A DNA stretch of 64,000 bases from Sabellastarte sp. h YS-2021 (Eukaryota; Annelida; Polychaeta; Sabellida; Sabellidae): the NCBI GenBank assembly GCA_964017235.1, contig OZ024929.1:165215609-165279608 (forward strand), given 5' to 3'. The notes beneath the pieces are model-generated. The model was not told where the DNA came from. It saw only the letters and a list, made by a program, of their open reading frames with translations, and ran no database searches. The stretch's first letter is position 1; each line of letters starts with the position of its first letter. This document shows, in pieces, positions 26,260 through 36,329 of this stretch. Both the position numbers and the translations under genes were made by a program.

Positions 26260-26284
26260 GGGGGGGGGGGGGGGGGGGGGGGGG
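26260..26284 (+). repeat. Poly-G run of 25
   Basis: An uninterrupted run of 25 G in the intron, outside the hAT element. It could form G-quadruplex DNA and its length is probably unstable or uncertain in assembly. Confidence 0.9.
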
Positions 26285-27035
26285 TTAAAGGTGTGGGAAA
26301 GTAGTGCATGTGGAAAAGTATTGTGTACAGTTTTGTCAAGATTCTGCACTTCAGTCACCAGGTGTTGAACATTTTGCCAAACAAGGCCAAGATTTGAAGC
26401 CTGACAGACAGAATTGAAATTATTCACAGCACCTCTGAGCCCACCAGTAACACTATTTTATTGCTATTAAATTACTCTAGACATCTGTTTTATGAGACAG
26501 GAGACCACAAGCCTTAATGACTGACAAAATCACTGATGGGAGTATCAGTTGTGAAAATATTCCCAAATGGATAGGGGCATGTGTGTAACTTTTGCTGTCA
26601 AAGCTGCAGCTGCCAATGGTAATTGGGGAAACCTTTTTCAGTCCTGTATAAAATCAAAAGATCAGTAAAAAGCCATGGGTTGGCAAAGTGAATTGGGTAT
26701 TGTCAGAATGCATATGGAAAAAATAGTATCAGATATGGCCACAATCTACAGCCTGGTGAAGTGCAAAGATAAGGAATCTTTCAGAACAGTGTAATTTTTC
26801 GAAAGATGCAGGAAAAACAATATTATCAAGAAATAGAAAATGTATGTTAAGATAAAGCATCAGAACAAGTAAATTTATTTGCAAGATTATAGCATTAATT
26901 TGTAAACTAACAGTTGCAAAATTTATTAGTTCTATTTATTAATTAAAAATAAAACTAGATAAAGTACATGTAACAATCAGTTGTGACAATCCATATATCT
27001 TTGTGATGGAAAAGGTCTTAAACATGGTAGCAGAA

Positions 27036-27470
27036 ACATTCTGGCAGAGTCAAGGTCGAAGTCCAAAATGACACCAAGGTCACACTATGGCATTGCACAC
27101 CTTCAACGTCCAACCAAAATTCCCTACCCAGTAGCAATTTCATATACTTATGGTTTACAAGATGTAGGCCAGACAAGATTTTAATAGTCAAGATTACCAC
27201 AAGGTAGAAGTTAAATCAAGGCCACACCATGACACTGCAGATCAACACTGCCTTACCCTGCCAAGTATCAACTTCCTGCACCTTGTGGTTTTCAAAATAT
27301 AGCCAAGACAAAATTTTAACTGTTGGGGTCAATATGGCAAAGGAAAATCCAGGTCAAACCATGACATTGCATACCTATCCCCTTCAACCAATGCTCCTAC
27401 CAAGTATTGACTTCCCATGCGTATCAGTTTTTGAGATGCAGTCTGAACAAGATTTTTGCTTGAGGTTGTT
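27036..27470 (-). repeat. Reverse-oriented copies of the 19.4-kb tandem repeat family
   Basis: Read on the - strand, three diverged units show the same order of phrases as 19,366-19,905 (cggacaagattttaa, cttatggtttacaaga, tatcaacttcctgcaccttg, catgacattgcatacct). The unit is about 130-140 bp. Together with the forward copies it brackets the hAT element. Confidence 0.75.
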
Positions 27471-27605
27471 GAGTAGTAATGATGTACACTATTTTGTCAT
27501 GGTAATATATTAGTGGCATTTTGTGTGCCAAATGATATTGGAAATCAATGGGGAGATAATTTTATTGAGTAGCTGAAAACATTCATATTTTTTTACCTGT
27601 TTTAG

Positions 27606-27682
27606 ATGGTCATGTAAAGGGATGTGACAAATCAGATATAGGTGCTTTCAAAGCCTCTTTGATGGATTTTCCTCATGAAAAA
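27606..27682 (+). CDS. Vps4-like exon after the hAT-bearing intron
   Basis: A short exon between 'tgttttag' and a consensus gtaagt donor. It encodes D-G-H-V-K and then a segment ending LMDFPHEK, equivalent to the A-I-E-M-T-W-M-D-V-P-x-D-K part of Vps4. It is separated from the preceding exon by an intron of almost 6 kb holding a hAT transposon. Confidence 0.75.
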
Positions 27683-28061
27683 GTAAGTTATTGGCAGTGT
27701 TCTCTTGTTATCTCTTATGACTTTTATAACCATACTTCAAACTGAAAAAAGTTCCAGACATCAGTATATGATAGTCTCAAGACTTTTCATTAGTTAAATA
27801 TTCAAGTGAATACTACATTATTTGTGAAGTATGTTTTGCTATTTCATAGAAAATTTTCTTGGATTACCAGCTTGTTTTATGCATGGAATGTTTTAATGAA
27901 GTTGTGATCTTCAAAGTGAACATTTAACTGATATATTCTAAAAATAAAATGATCATAGGAAAGAAAAGTAAAGGTACTTATTTTAAATGTACAGGATCAC
28001 TTCAAATGACTGGTGAATATTATGGTTGTCAAGTAGATTCTTTTGAATTTCTTCCATTTAG

Positions 28062-28187
28062 GTTCTTCCAAGAGAGGTGAAGTATGAAGACTTTCTGAAA
28101 TCACTTCAGACAACTGGAAACACTGTTACTGCTGAGGAATTGTCACGATTTGAAAAGTTTACACAAGATTTTGGTATCAATGGATGA
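28062..28187 (+). CDS. Vps4-like terminal exon
   Basis: After the acceptor 'cttccatttag' the exon encodes V-L-P-R-E-V-K-Y-E-D-F, continues with a T-V-T-A-E-E-L segment and closes with FEKFTQDFGINGstop. This matches the helical carboxy terminus of Vps4 (K-K-F-T-E-D-F-G) in position and length. An AATAAA overlaps the bases right after the stop. Confidence 0.85.
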   Translation, partial: VLPREVKYEDFLKSLQTTGNTVTAEELSRFEKFTQDFGING

Positions 28188-28193
28188 AATAAA
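28188..28193 (+). promoter_or_regulatory. Possible polyadenylation signal
   Basis: AATAAA directly follows the stop codon of the Vps4-like gene. It would give an almost absent 3' UTR. Later, weaker AT-rich stretches could serve instead. Confidence 0.35.
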
Positions 28194-28667
28194 TACACAT
28201 TGTAATATCATGTAAAGCAAAGTCTTTTTAGAAAATAGACTGATACGATTTTTGTTGCCATACATTATATTGAGCACTGTTTTAGTTGCAATTTTCTCAT
28301 TTTTTTAAGATTATATACCGCAGTTCTGTGATTTTATTGTGTCACCAGCATCTATGTTGGGTGGCATATAGGGATTGCTTGGTCCTCTCTTCTGTGGCAT
28401 CAGCGTCGTCACACTTTCCTTTCAGGAGAGTATCTCAAGCATGACTTGACCGATTAAATTCAAATTTGGGATGTGGATGTAACTGATCCTCAAGGTGTGC
28501 CCTATTTAAGATGATGGATATTGTATGATGAAAAATCGTAAAATCCGTGCAGATCTGTCTGTTCCCCAGAGCCATTAGAAGCAATCCCCACCCAAAGTGT
28601 GAAAATTTCAACACTTTATCACAATTTTCTCATTGACTATTGAAAGAACTCCTCTTATCATGCATAT
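28194..28667. other. 3' flank of the Vps4-like gene, dispersed-repeat-like
   Basis: No gene is seen. From about 28,337 the text ('gtgtcaccagcatctatgtt', 'gaccgattaaattcaaattt', 'gatcctcaaggtgtgcccta') has the style of a dispersed invertebrate repeat, but I cannot assign a family or ends. Confidence 0.4.
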
Positions 28668-29075
28668 AGATACTAGGCCACAAGCAGATTCCCTTTTGTG
28701 AGTATCTGACCTGGATCTTTCTTAATTATTATGTCCACCCCCCTGGGGGGTGGATATATTATTTTTGCTTTTTCCGCTGTCCGGCGTCACGCATGGTTTC
28801 CGCTCATTTAAAGGAAAAGTATTAGAGCTATTGTCACCAAATTTGGTATGCAGGCTTATTGGGTCAGTAGCTAGTATAGATACTAGGCCACAAGCAGATT
28901 CCCTTTTGTGAGTATCTGACCTGGATCTTTCTTAATTATTATGTCCATTATTTTTGCTTTTTCCGCCGTCCGTTGTCCGGCGTCACGCATGGTTTCCGCT
29001 CATTTAAAGGAAAAGTATTAGAGCTATTGTCACCAAATTTGGTATGCAGGCTTATTGGGTCAGTAGCTTGCTTGG
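28668..29075. repeat. Tandem duplication (~210 bp) of a dispersed repeat
   Basis: 'atactaggccacaagcagat' at 28,668 recurs at 28,878, followed in both copies by 'tttttgctttttccgc', 'gtccggcgtcacgcatggtt' and 'ggtatgcaggcttattgggt'. The first copy has an extra hairpin 'ccacccccctggggggtgg' at 28,736. Near 29,145 a third, strongly diverged module (ggtttctgtgcatttaag...) follows. Confidence 0.85.
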
Positions 29076-29332
29076 GATTGCTTTTGGCTGTTGTACCTCT
29101 TTTGCTTACTGAGTAATACTTAAGTACAGCTATTTTCAGTACCCATTGGTTTCTGTGCATTTAAGCCAAAATAATTAAAGATATTTTACTACAATTTTGA
29201 ATACAAGATTGTTATGTCCATAGCTCGCTTGGTATTGCATTTGGGCCTGATAGCTTTGTCAGTACATGAGTAATAGCCATTTAGGTACTTCATAGTGTAT
29301 TTTCAGTACTACTTTTGAGTAATTTGCTAATA
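29076..29332. repeat. Diverged modules leading into satellite
   Basis: Two loosely similar ~150-180-bp modules, each with 'gcttg(g)(g)attgc', 'gagtaata' and 'tattttcagta', precede 'ctaatatctcagaaaccgta' at 29,325, where the satellite monomer begins. The phrase 'tctcagaaaccgtaag' also occurs in the intronic repeat at 19,380, so the satellite may descend from a modular dispersed repeat. Confidence 0.45.
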
Positions 29333-29827
29333 TCTCAGAAACCGTAAGAGATAGAGCGATTTCGACAGAATTTTTGACCCACAGGGTATCTAAGGAATGC
29401 AATCTATGCAATTTTCCAAAAAATTTTCCCCTCCCCAAAAATGGCGGCCATTTTGAATTTTCGAATTTTTGCCAAAAATGGCAAAACACTAATTTGCTTC
29501 TATCTCCTTAACCGTGTGAGATAGAGCAATTTCGGCAAAATTTTCGACCCGCAGGGTATCTGAGAATTCTACTCTTGCCAATTTTTAAAAAGTTTTCCCC
29601 TCCCCAAAAATGGCGGCCATTTTGAATTTTCGAATTTTTGCCAAAAATGGCATAACACAAATTTACTTCTATCTCCTTAACCGTGCGAGATAGAGCGATT
29701 TCGTCGAAATTTTCAACCCACAGGGTATCTAAGGAGTGTACTCTTTGCAATTTTCCAAAAATTTTCCCCTCCCTAAAAAAGGCGGCAATTTTGAATTTTC
29801 AAATTTTTGCCAAAAATGGCAAAACAC
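29333..29827 (+). repeat. Satellite mini-array, left half
   Basis: Three monomers of the ~169-bp satellite, more diverged than the main array. The third is interrupted after 'aatggcaaaacac' by the left end of DIRS element C. The interrupted monomer resumes at 53,296 with 'aaatttccttctatctcc', so both halves were once continuous. Confidence 0.9.
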
Positions 29828-29849
29828 AATTTTATTGCGTTAATACATG

Positions 29850-30021
29850 CTATCCAATGGACAATTGCTAATCCGGTCGGCGCAGACCGGCCCGCCAAAC
29901 GCCAGAAAAAGACGTCCTGTGTTGCCACCGGCTGGCCGGTCCGTAGTACTGTGCACTCCCCAGATGGCGCCTCGTACTTCCTTCCTGTCTAGACAACCTG
30001 ACGTCATAGCATCTTTTTCGT
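29850..30021 (+). repeat. Left ITR of element C
   Basis: It runs from 'ctatccaatggacaattgct' to 'catctttttcgt'. It contains 'ccgccaaacgccagaaaaag', the palindrome tgacgtca-like 'ctgacgtcat' and at its inner edge TTTGGCGC. The same sequence in inverse orientation forms the right ITR of D and both ITRs of E. Confidence 0.85.
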
Positions 30022-30475
30022 TTGGCGCGTGTACTGTGCAGACGTGTTTTCAACATCTCCAGAAATTTAAAGGAAAAGTGTGCTTTATGACGGATTTTAA
30101 ACCTTATATGTGGAGAGTTTCTTTGTAAAGTGTTACCAGCTGGTCAAGCACGGATATACATTTAGAAATCTGCTGGAAATGCTCCCTAGTTGGCTCAATT
30201 TATTATTGATGATAGGGCAGTAATCGACGAGATATATGAAGGCAGCCATTTTGCTAGTTTCCTCCCATTCAACCTTTGTGTTGTTAGGGGCAGATCAACA
30301 ATATTGAGGAATTATGGATATACTTCTAACAGGTATTTTTATCCGTGTCTTTTGTTTGAATTTTTCATCTATAACCTTCCAGCTACAATCACCATAGAAA
30401 CGTCTCTACACGAGATCTTCAGTCTACGTAGTTTTGAAATCTGTGAATGGAAGGAAATCCCCATCACAGATGCAT

Positions 30476-30660
30476 TCTTCAGAGCGCACTGGTACCGACT
30501 TCTCTGCTGTAAAGCATCAGTCACACCAGCCCAGCTCGAGTATTTGGTGTTTTTTAATCAGAAGCATGAGATGAATTCTTCAGATTTCTTCAGAGCGCAC
30601 TGGTACCGACTTCTCTGCTGTTAAGCATCAGTCACACCAGCCTAGCTCGAATATTTTTTC
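30476..30660 (+). repeat. 110-bp duplication in element C
   Basis: 'cagagcgcactggtaccgac' followed by 'ttctctgctg' occurs at 30,480 and 30,591 with matching text after it ('taagcatcagtcacaccagc'). A related phrase recurs at 30,870 and 31,115, so this 5' region grew by local duplications. Confidence 0.75.
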
Positions 30661-31429
30661 ATCAGAAACAAGAGGTGAATTCTTCAGATTTCTTCAACCG
30701 ACCTCTCAAGTTTTCTACATAGAAGGAACTTTTGTCACTCTCAGTCCCACCCTTATGGACCCGGCACTTGTGTCGGTAGTAAGGGCAGTGGATGGCCAGG
30801 AAACTGGTTTGAGTGTACAGCCGGCTGAGAAGAAGAACCGACTTCAGACCGGCCAGGAATTTCATCTACAGAGTGCACTGGTCCAAGCTTTTCTGCTTTT
30901 AAAGCATCAACCGACCAGCCAGCTAAAAGAACGCGACCTCTGACGTCATACCCAGTCAGCCAATCGCGTGTCTTCACGAAGCTGGTCACGTGTTTTCACC
31001 GACCAGTCACGAAGTTTATCACGTGATTCACCGAACAAGAAGGTCGGAAGTACATTCTTTGCACTCACGTCTACTGTGATTCCAGTTTTTTAGTTCCTGT
31101 AATCCACCTCCAACGTACTGGTACAGACTTCTCTGCTACAGACATCAGTCGACCAGTAAGCTTACGTTTACTGTGATATAAGGAAAGAACACCTCTAGTG
31201 AGGGCGTGTCCCCGAAGTTGGTCACGTGATTTTCCGACCAGTTCACGAAGCTGATCGTCATCTCCAACCAGCCAATCACGTTGTCCCTCCGACCAGCAAG
31301 CTGGTCACGTGACACACCGACCAACATTTGTTTCTAAATATAGCTCACAAGGGCTTCCCCAGCAACTGTCAAAATCTACAAATAAGACGTGCGTTCAAAG
31401 ATAGTTGAAAAATTTTGTTTCAACAACTG

Positions 31430-31860
31430 GTTACAGAGGAATTAATGGAGGAAACTGAATTCAACACAAGATAGTTGTAAACTTCATTCACCAACTGGTT
31501 ACAGGGTGTACCTACTGGCTACACAGCCTTGTACACTTACTTCAACAACTGGTTACAGAGTGTACCGACTGACTACCGGCTAAACAGCCTTGTACAGTTA
31601 CTTCAATGACTGGTTACAGTATGTACCGACCGGCTACCGGCTTCACAGCCTTATACAGTAGCCTCAACTGGTTACAGTGTACCGGCTACACAGCCTTGTA
31701 CACTGGCTTCAACAACTGGTTACAGAGTGTACCGGCTGGTACTGGCTACACAGCCTTGTACACTTCAGCAACTAGCTACAGAGTGTACCAACTGGTACTG
31801 GCTACACAGCCTTGTACACTTGCTTCATTCTATGGGTTACAAGTCTACTAACAGGGTGTT
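31430..31860 (+). repeat. GGTTACAG-based array in element C
   Basis: About seven imperfect units of roughly 60-70 bp combine 'caactggttacagagtgtac', 'cgg(c)tac' and 'acacagccttgtacac'. The array occupies the place where gag stands in A, B and E. I see no gag homology in 30,060-32,330; 31,870-32,330 shows nothing recognisable. Confidence 0.75.
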
Positions 31861-32329
31861 GGCTACATAGTCCTTACTGTAGTGGTTCAGCCAACTGTCG
31901 AAATTCGTTGGTGACTCCAACCTGCCAGTTTTTGCCGGTTACAAGACTTACTGGTTACAGTAAAGTACCGGGTATGGAGTCCGGGTACCGGACAGAGTTG
32001 CCTAAGGTTAATTGGGTTACAGAGAATTCTTAAACTGGTCAGTGATCTTGATGATAGGACAGTTTCCCAAGCTACTGCCAGGCAACCTTCCCTTATCACA
32101 CCTCTCAACAACCTGTTATCGGTGCTGGACTTGACTGCAGAAATAATAATCAATTTTGTCATCAGGTCCGGCCAGGGGTACTGACATCTCACATATTACA
32201 ATTGCTCTGTAAATGCTGCACCTTGCAGGCTGCTGGCCCGGGGCAAAGAGTTTATTAATGTGAAAATAAGACCACAATAAAAACAGAGAGACTGTTAACC
32301 TGGATCATTGTCACCAGACCGGACCAGTG

Positions 32330-33900
32330 TCCGGAGGGACAGGAAATATTGTCAGAATACCAAATGTCCCAAATGTGGCGCACAATCTGCCTATAAGGTC
32401 CAGACTAAGCCCTCTTTTTGGGAACTTAGGAAGCCTTGGGGACTGGACTTTAGGTAGTACAACTGTTGAAGGAGGGATACCTACGTCCATATACCTATAC
32501 AAGAACAATCCAGGAAATGCCTGAGATTTCACATCACGTCGGGCATACCAACTCAAGGCCTGGCCAGTCGGGTTGTCCACAGCACCTTTTGAGTTCACCG
32601 TGATACCAAGCAGGTAAAATTGATGGCCATACACAAGGATTTAAGAGGCCACCAGTACCTAGACGGCTGGTTGGTGAGAGCCAGATCCCACCAGGCTTGT
32701 CTCCAAAATACACAGGAACTAGTAAATAATGTGTCAGCAACTGGGTTGGCGAATGAACTTAGAGAAATCAGAGCTGGAGTCCAATCAAGACTTTGATTTT
32801 GTAGGCTACCTTTTCGACTTCAGGTCTGATCGGTTCCGACCGACCCTGGACTGGGTACAGAACCCTCAAGAGACTGTTAAAACTGCTATCCCTACCGGCT
32901 TGCCCGGTCCGGGAATTCATGTCCTTGATAGGTTACTAACATCTACAGAAAAGCATGTTAATCTAGGCAGACTTCATATGAGACCCATACAGGGCATCTC
33001 AAAAACAACTGGAGGGTACCAGAATCACTGGAAAAGGTGATCCAAGTCCCCAGGTCCCTGCACCCCCATTTACAATGGTGGCTGAAGGAAGACAATGCAC
33101 TTACAGGCCAACCATTACACCCAATAAAACATGCTCTGCAAATATTTACAGACTCATCAATAGAAGAGTGGGGCACTCATTTAGATGAGCACTTGGCAGG
33201 AGCAACTTGGCCCCCTCCGGGAAGCAAGTTGTATATATAAACTATCTAGAACTTTAAGCAGTTTTTCTGACTTTAAAGAGTTCTAAGACCTTTGCTTAAA
33301 CAAGATAGTACTTGTAGCAACTGACAACACCACAGTAGTGTCATACATAAAGGAAGGAGGAATGAGGTCGGGCCCACTTTGTGCCCTACTATGGAGAATC
33401 TTGACCTGGATACCAGAAAACAAGTGACTCTAAGCACGACACATTCCAAGCCGGCCTAATGTGGTAGCAGACAAGCTGTCCAGGCTAGGCCAGACCATCC
33501 AAACAGTGGTTTCTCCTTCCAGAGGTCTTCCACTCTATGCAGTAGGTGGCACCGGCCCAAATAAACTTATTTGCCACGAGGTTCAACAACAAGTCGCCTC
33601 TGTTTTGTGTCACCGGTACCGGATCCCCTGGCCACAGCAGTGGATGTACTCAGTCGGCCATGGTAGGATCTAAAAGCATACACCTCACCATCAGCCATAT
33701 TGGGCAAAGTGGTGAAGTTGCAAGACTCCCCATGTAAGAGAATCATTCTGATTGCTCCGGGGTGGCCCAACATGCCTTGGTTTTGGGATCTAGTGGCCAT
33801 GTCCAGCCACATCCCGCTGAGCCTGCCCAATCTGTCCAGCCTGTTTACAGCCATTCGATCAGATCCCTCACAGAAATCTGACAAATCTTAATCTCCATGC
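32330..33900 (+). pseudogene. RT/RNase H remnant of element C
   Basis: Fragments in shifting frames follow the RT/RNase H of A: a start segment with IPNVPNVA, a deleted RT core, L-S-T-A-P near 32,570, the catalytic block read as Y-L-D-G-W-L at 32,660 (second catalytic Asp lost), an F-V-G-Y block at 32,800, IFTDSS of RNase H at 33,145, the TDNTTVV block at 33,320 and APGWPNMPWFWDL at 33,760. Several frameshifts and stops make it non-functional. Confidence 0.85.
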
Positions 33901-35262
33901 AGGGCTCCTAGAGCCTCAGCAATCGAGGAGCAGGACTTGTCTGAGGCAGTGGCAGCAAGAATTGAGGCTCCTCAAAGGGGGGTCAATCAGATCAGTCTAT
34001 GAGGCAAATGGGTCTTTTTTACCAAGTGATGTATCATTCATCAGGTGGACTTCGGGCACCACCTGTAAAGTCAGTTGTTTACTTCCTTAGGTACCTGTTT
34101 CAGGACAGGAAGTTGCAGCCCAGTACCATTGATGGTTACAGGTCAGCCATTGCTGATGGTCTAGAAATTTGCCCATCAATTTTAGTAAGGATGAAAATCT
34201 CACTCGTCTCCTGGATAGCTTCCACTGAGACAGACCCAAAGGCCGGAGGGTAACCCCTTCCTGGAACCTCTCCCTGGTTTTTGCACCAGCTGACAAGGTT
34301 CATTTTGAACCAATTAAAGGCCTCCTTGAAGCATTTGACCTTCAAGTCAGTTTTCCTCTTGGGCCTGGGTTCGGGCAAGCGTAGAAGTGAGATACATGCT
34401 TGGCAAACAGCCCAACACCATTGATGGTTATAGGTCACTCTTTGTTGATAAACTGGAAATTCACCCTTTAACATCAGTAAGGACGAAAATCTCGCTTGTC
34501 TCCTGGATAGTTTCCTGAGAGACAGACCCAGAGGCAGGAGTGGCATACCCTCCTGGAACTTCTCACTGGCCGTGCACCAGCTGAGACTCCTTTTGATCCA
34601 ATCAAGGAGGCCCCCTTGAAGCATTCGACCTTCAAGACGGTATTCCTCTTGGCCCTTGGGTCGGGCAAGTACAAAGTGAGATTCATGCCTGGCAAAACTG
34701 ATATATTGGACACCAATCCGATTGGTCAAAGGTGTCCCTGTATCCATCACCCAGCTTTCTATCCTAGAATCAGCTGGCCATAGAGTGTCCAGTGTGGCCC
34801 CTGGGGTTATAACAGCCCTGGCCTCGACTCTGGATAGATCCCTCAAGTCTGACAGGTCCCTCTGTCCGGTCAGAGCATTATGCTACTATTTGGACAGGAC
34901 CTCAGACATCGGGCAGAATAAGGAGGTGGTTTTTGTCTCCTTTAAGAAAGGTTTCAACAAAGACATCTCACCTGCCACTATCTCCTCTTGGATCAAGCAG
35001 ACTGTGATCCTATGTTATGAGCTCTCTGACCAGGAGGCCCACATTTAACATCAGGTTAAAGCCCATGATGTCAGGGCCTTTGCTGCTTCTAAGGCCTTCC
35101 AGTCGGGAGTCTCCTTAGAGCCAGTCTTGTCAGCCTGCCACTGAAGTCACAATACCTTCACACAGTTGTATATGAAGGGCGGGGCTTGGGCTGATTCAGA
35201 GCTTTACCAATTGGGCTCGGTAGTGGCTGCTCAGCAGATCCACAAGTGGCCCGTAGATTGAG
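33900..35262 (+). pseudogene. Tyrosine recombinase remnant of element C
   Basis: Similarity to the YR of A runs from A-R-I-E-A-P-Q near 33,960 to the stop at 35,260. The first arginine block reads SGKRRSEIHAW at 34,370. AHDVR (H-x-x-R) is kept near 35,065 and the nucleophile tyrosine near 35,170, but the Trp of the C-H-W motif is a TGA at 35,142. A 291-bp part of the domain is duplicated (34,122-34,412 and 34,413-34,700), and the second copy has lost the arginine pair. Frameshifts are frequent. Confidence 0.85.
34122..34700 (+). repeat. 291-bp tandem duplication inside the YR remnant
   Basis: 'ccattgatggtta(c/t)aggtca' begins at 34,126 and again at 34,417, and both copies run through the same protein segment up to the R-S-E-I-H-A-W or equivalent. 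Divergence between copies shows the duplication is old. Confidence 0.85.
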
Positions 35263-35319
35263 GAGATTTGTATATATGTATAAACAGTTTCTTCATGTAC
35301 ATAAGAATTAAGTGTGGCG

Positions 35320-35459
35320 TGCGACCGGTCCCGCCAAACGCCAGAAAAAGACGCCCTGTATATAATACCAGCAGGACCGGTCAGTAGTGTGCATTCGCTA
35401 GGTGGCGCATCATACTTGCTTCCTGTCTAGACAGAGTGACGTCAGTTCATCTTTTTCGT
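35320..35459 (+). repeat. Partial left ITR of element D
   Basis: Matches the ITR of C from 'gcgaccggtcccgccaaacg' to 'catctttttcgt', including 'gagtgacgtcagttc'. The outer part with 'tatccaatggacaattgc' is absent. Confidence 0.8.
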
Positions 35460-36300
35460 TTGGCGCGTGTAGTGTGCAGACGCGTTTTGAAGTTATCTCC
35501 AAGTTTGAAGAAAACGCGGTTTATTCTACGAATTTAAAGCTTATTTTCATCTGAAAAGATATATATTGTGTTACATACATATCAGGGCCTCTCTAGGACT
35601 TTAACGAGGCATTATCCAGCTTTTTATAGCCAGTTTTGAAGATTTTCTGTGTACTTGTCGTTGAGAGGAAATCGGGTGAGAGGTCGTGTGTTGTCCCTGC
35701 AGCATTCCTTCTTCTGCACAGAAGGTTGTATCTACCCTCCATTTAATTCTTCATAGTCGAGTAACACGGAGTGTATGTCGACGAGAAGTATTTAGAAGGA
35801 AACGAGGAATGCATCGTCTGACGTCATCACTTCCAGCTTATGCTGGTCACGTGACACAGACCTGGTCACGTGATACGCATTCAACTATGGAGGTCACGTG
35901 ATACGCATTTATTAATGGAGGAATCGTATTTTTTCAACAGAAGTTTTCATCAGAAGAAGACGACCATTTATTAATCAACACCCATTTTTAACTGGCAAGA
36001 AGAAATCCAGCATCTCGCCTGTTGGTTTGAAGATATTAGATGACATTTGGTCACTGCAATCTGCGTGTTTTTGAAGTGCCGGTCATGTGACTTCACAGAT
36101 CTCCATACACGACCGGCAAGGCTAGCAGAAGAAATTGTGGCTCCACAGATCCCCAAGTGTGACCGGTTCAGCTAGCAAGAAGATGACCAGGTCTAGACCC
36201 CTTGTGCTGAATTTTACCGGTACCAGTTCTGCTCAGACTACCGGTGGGGTCTCCAGCTAGCCCTCTCCCCCCCTTTGACCCTACCTTGGTACGGGTACTG
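35460..36300 (+). other. 5' untranslated-type region of element D
   Basis: The text after the ITR (tttggcgcgtgtagtgtgca) resembles the same part of C but no gag frame is present. 'ggtcacgtgatacgcattca' type phrases repeat between 35,845 and 35,910; they contain the E-box CACGTG several times. A similar cluster of 'ggtcacgtg' is in C at 30,985-31,310. Confidence 0.5.
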
Positions 36301-36329
36301 GGGCAGGTTGAGAGTAAGAAGATCTACCA

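Larger units (their letters stand above)
18318..28187 (+). other. Vps4-like AAA ATPase gene (six 3' exons)
   Basis: Six exons joined in consistent phases encode about 270 residues that follow the Vps4 AAA domain from the segment just before Walker A to the carboxy terminus. Vps4 is the cytosolic ATPase that disassembles ESCRT-III filaments in multivesicular-body formation, abscission and membrane repair. The order is P-W-R then GPPGTGKS (Walker A), a pore-region segment, IFIDEID (Walker B), sensor 1 (CATN), the paired arginines of RRF, the YSGSDI segment and the final helix ending DFGINING-like (F-G-I-N-G stop). The MIT domain and linker, about 165 residues, are absent, and I find no exon for them between 16,930 and 18,317, so they should lie left of the window, beyond the satellite. 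The protein is fairly divergent from animal VPS4A/B, so a paralogue is possible. No frameshift or stop is seen in the exons. Confidence 0.8.
29828..35316 (+). mobile_element. DIRS element C, degenerate
   Basis: This element begins at the satellite junction with the type-1 left tail (attttattgcgttaatac) and a left ITR, and carries remnants of RT/RNase H and YR on the + strand. No gag is recognisable; that region holds an array based on 'ggttacagag'. The right ITR and ICR are missing: 50-60 bp after the YR stop the sequence passes into a partial left ITR of element D. C and D may derive from a tandem insertion followed by deletion. Confidence 0.8.

Noticed and set aside
26260..26284. The 25-G run as a DIRS-type purine tract
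   Set aside because: It lies in a Vps4 intron away from any DIRS remnant; simple homopolymer.
29868..30056. Antisense frames across DIRS ITRs (for example 55,342-55,581 and 62,569-62,838)
   Set aside because: They follow ITR sequence in either direction and have no independent support.
30190..30624. A 144-codon frame in element C
   Set aside because: It includes a 110-bp local duplication and shows no similarity to the Gag of related elements; no sign of coding.
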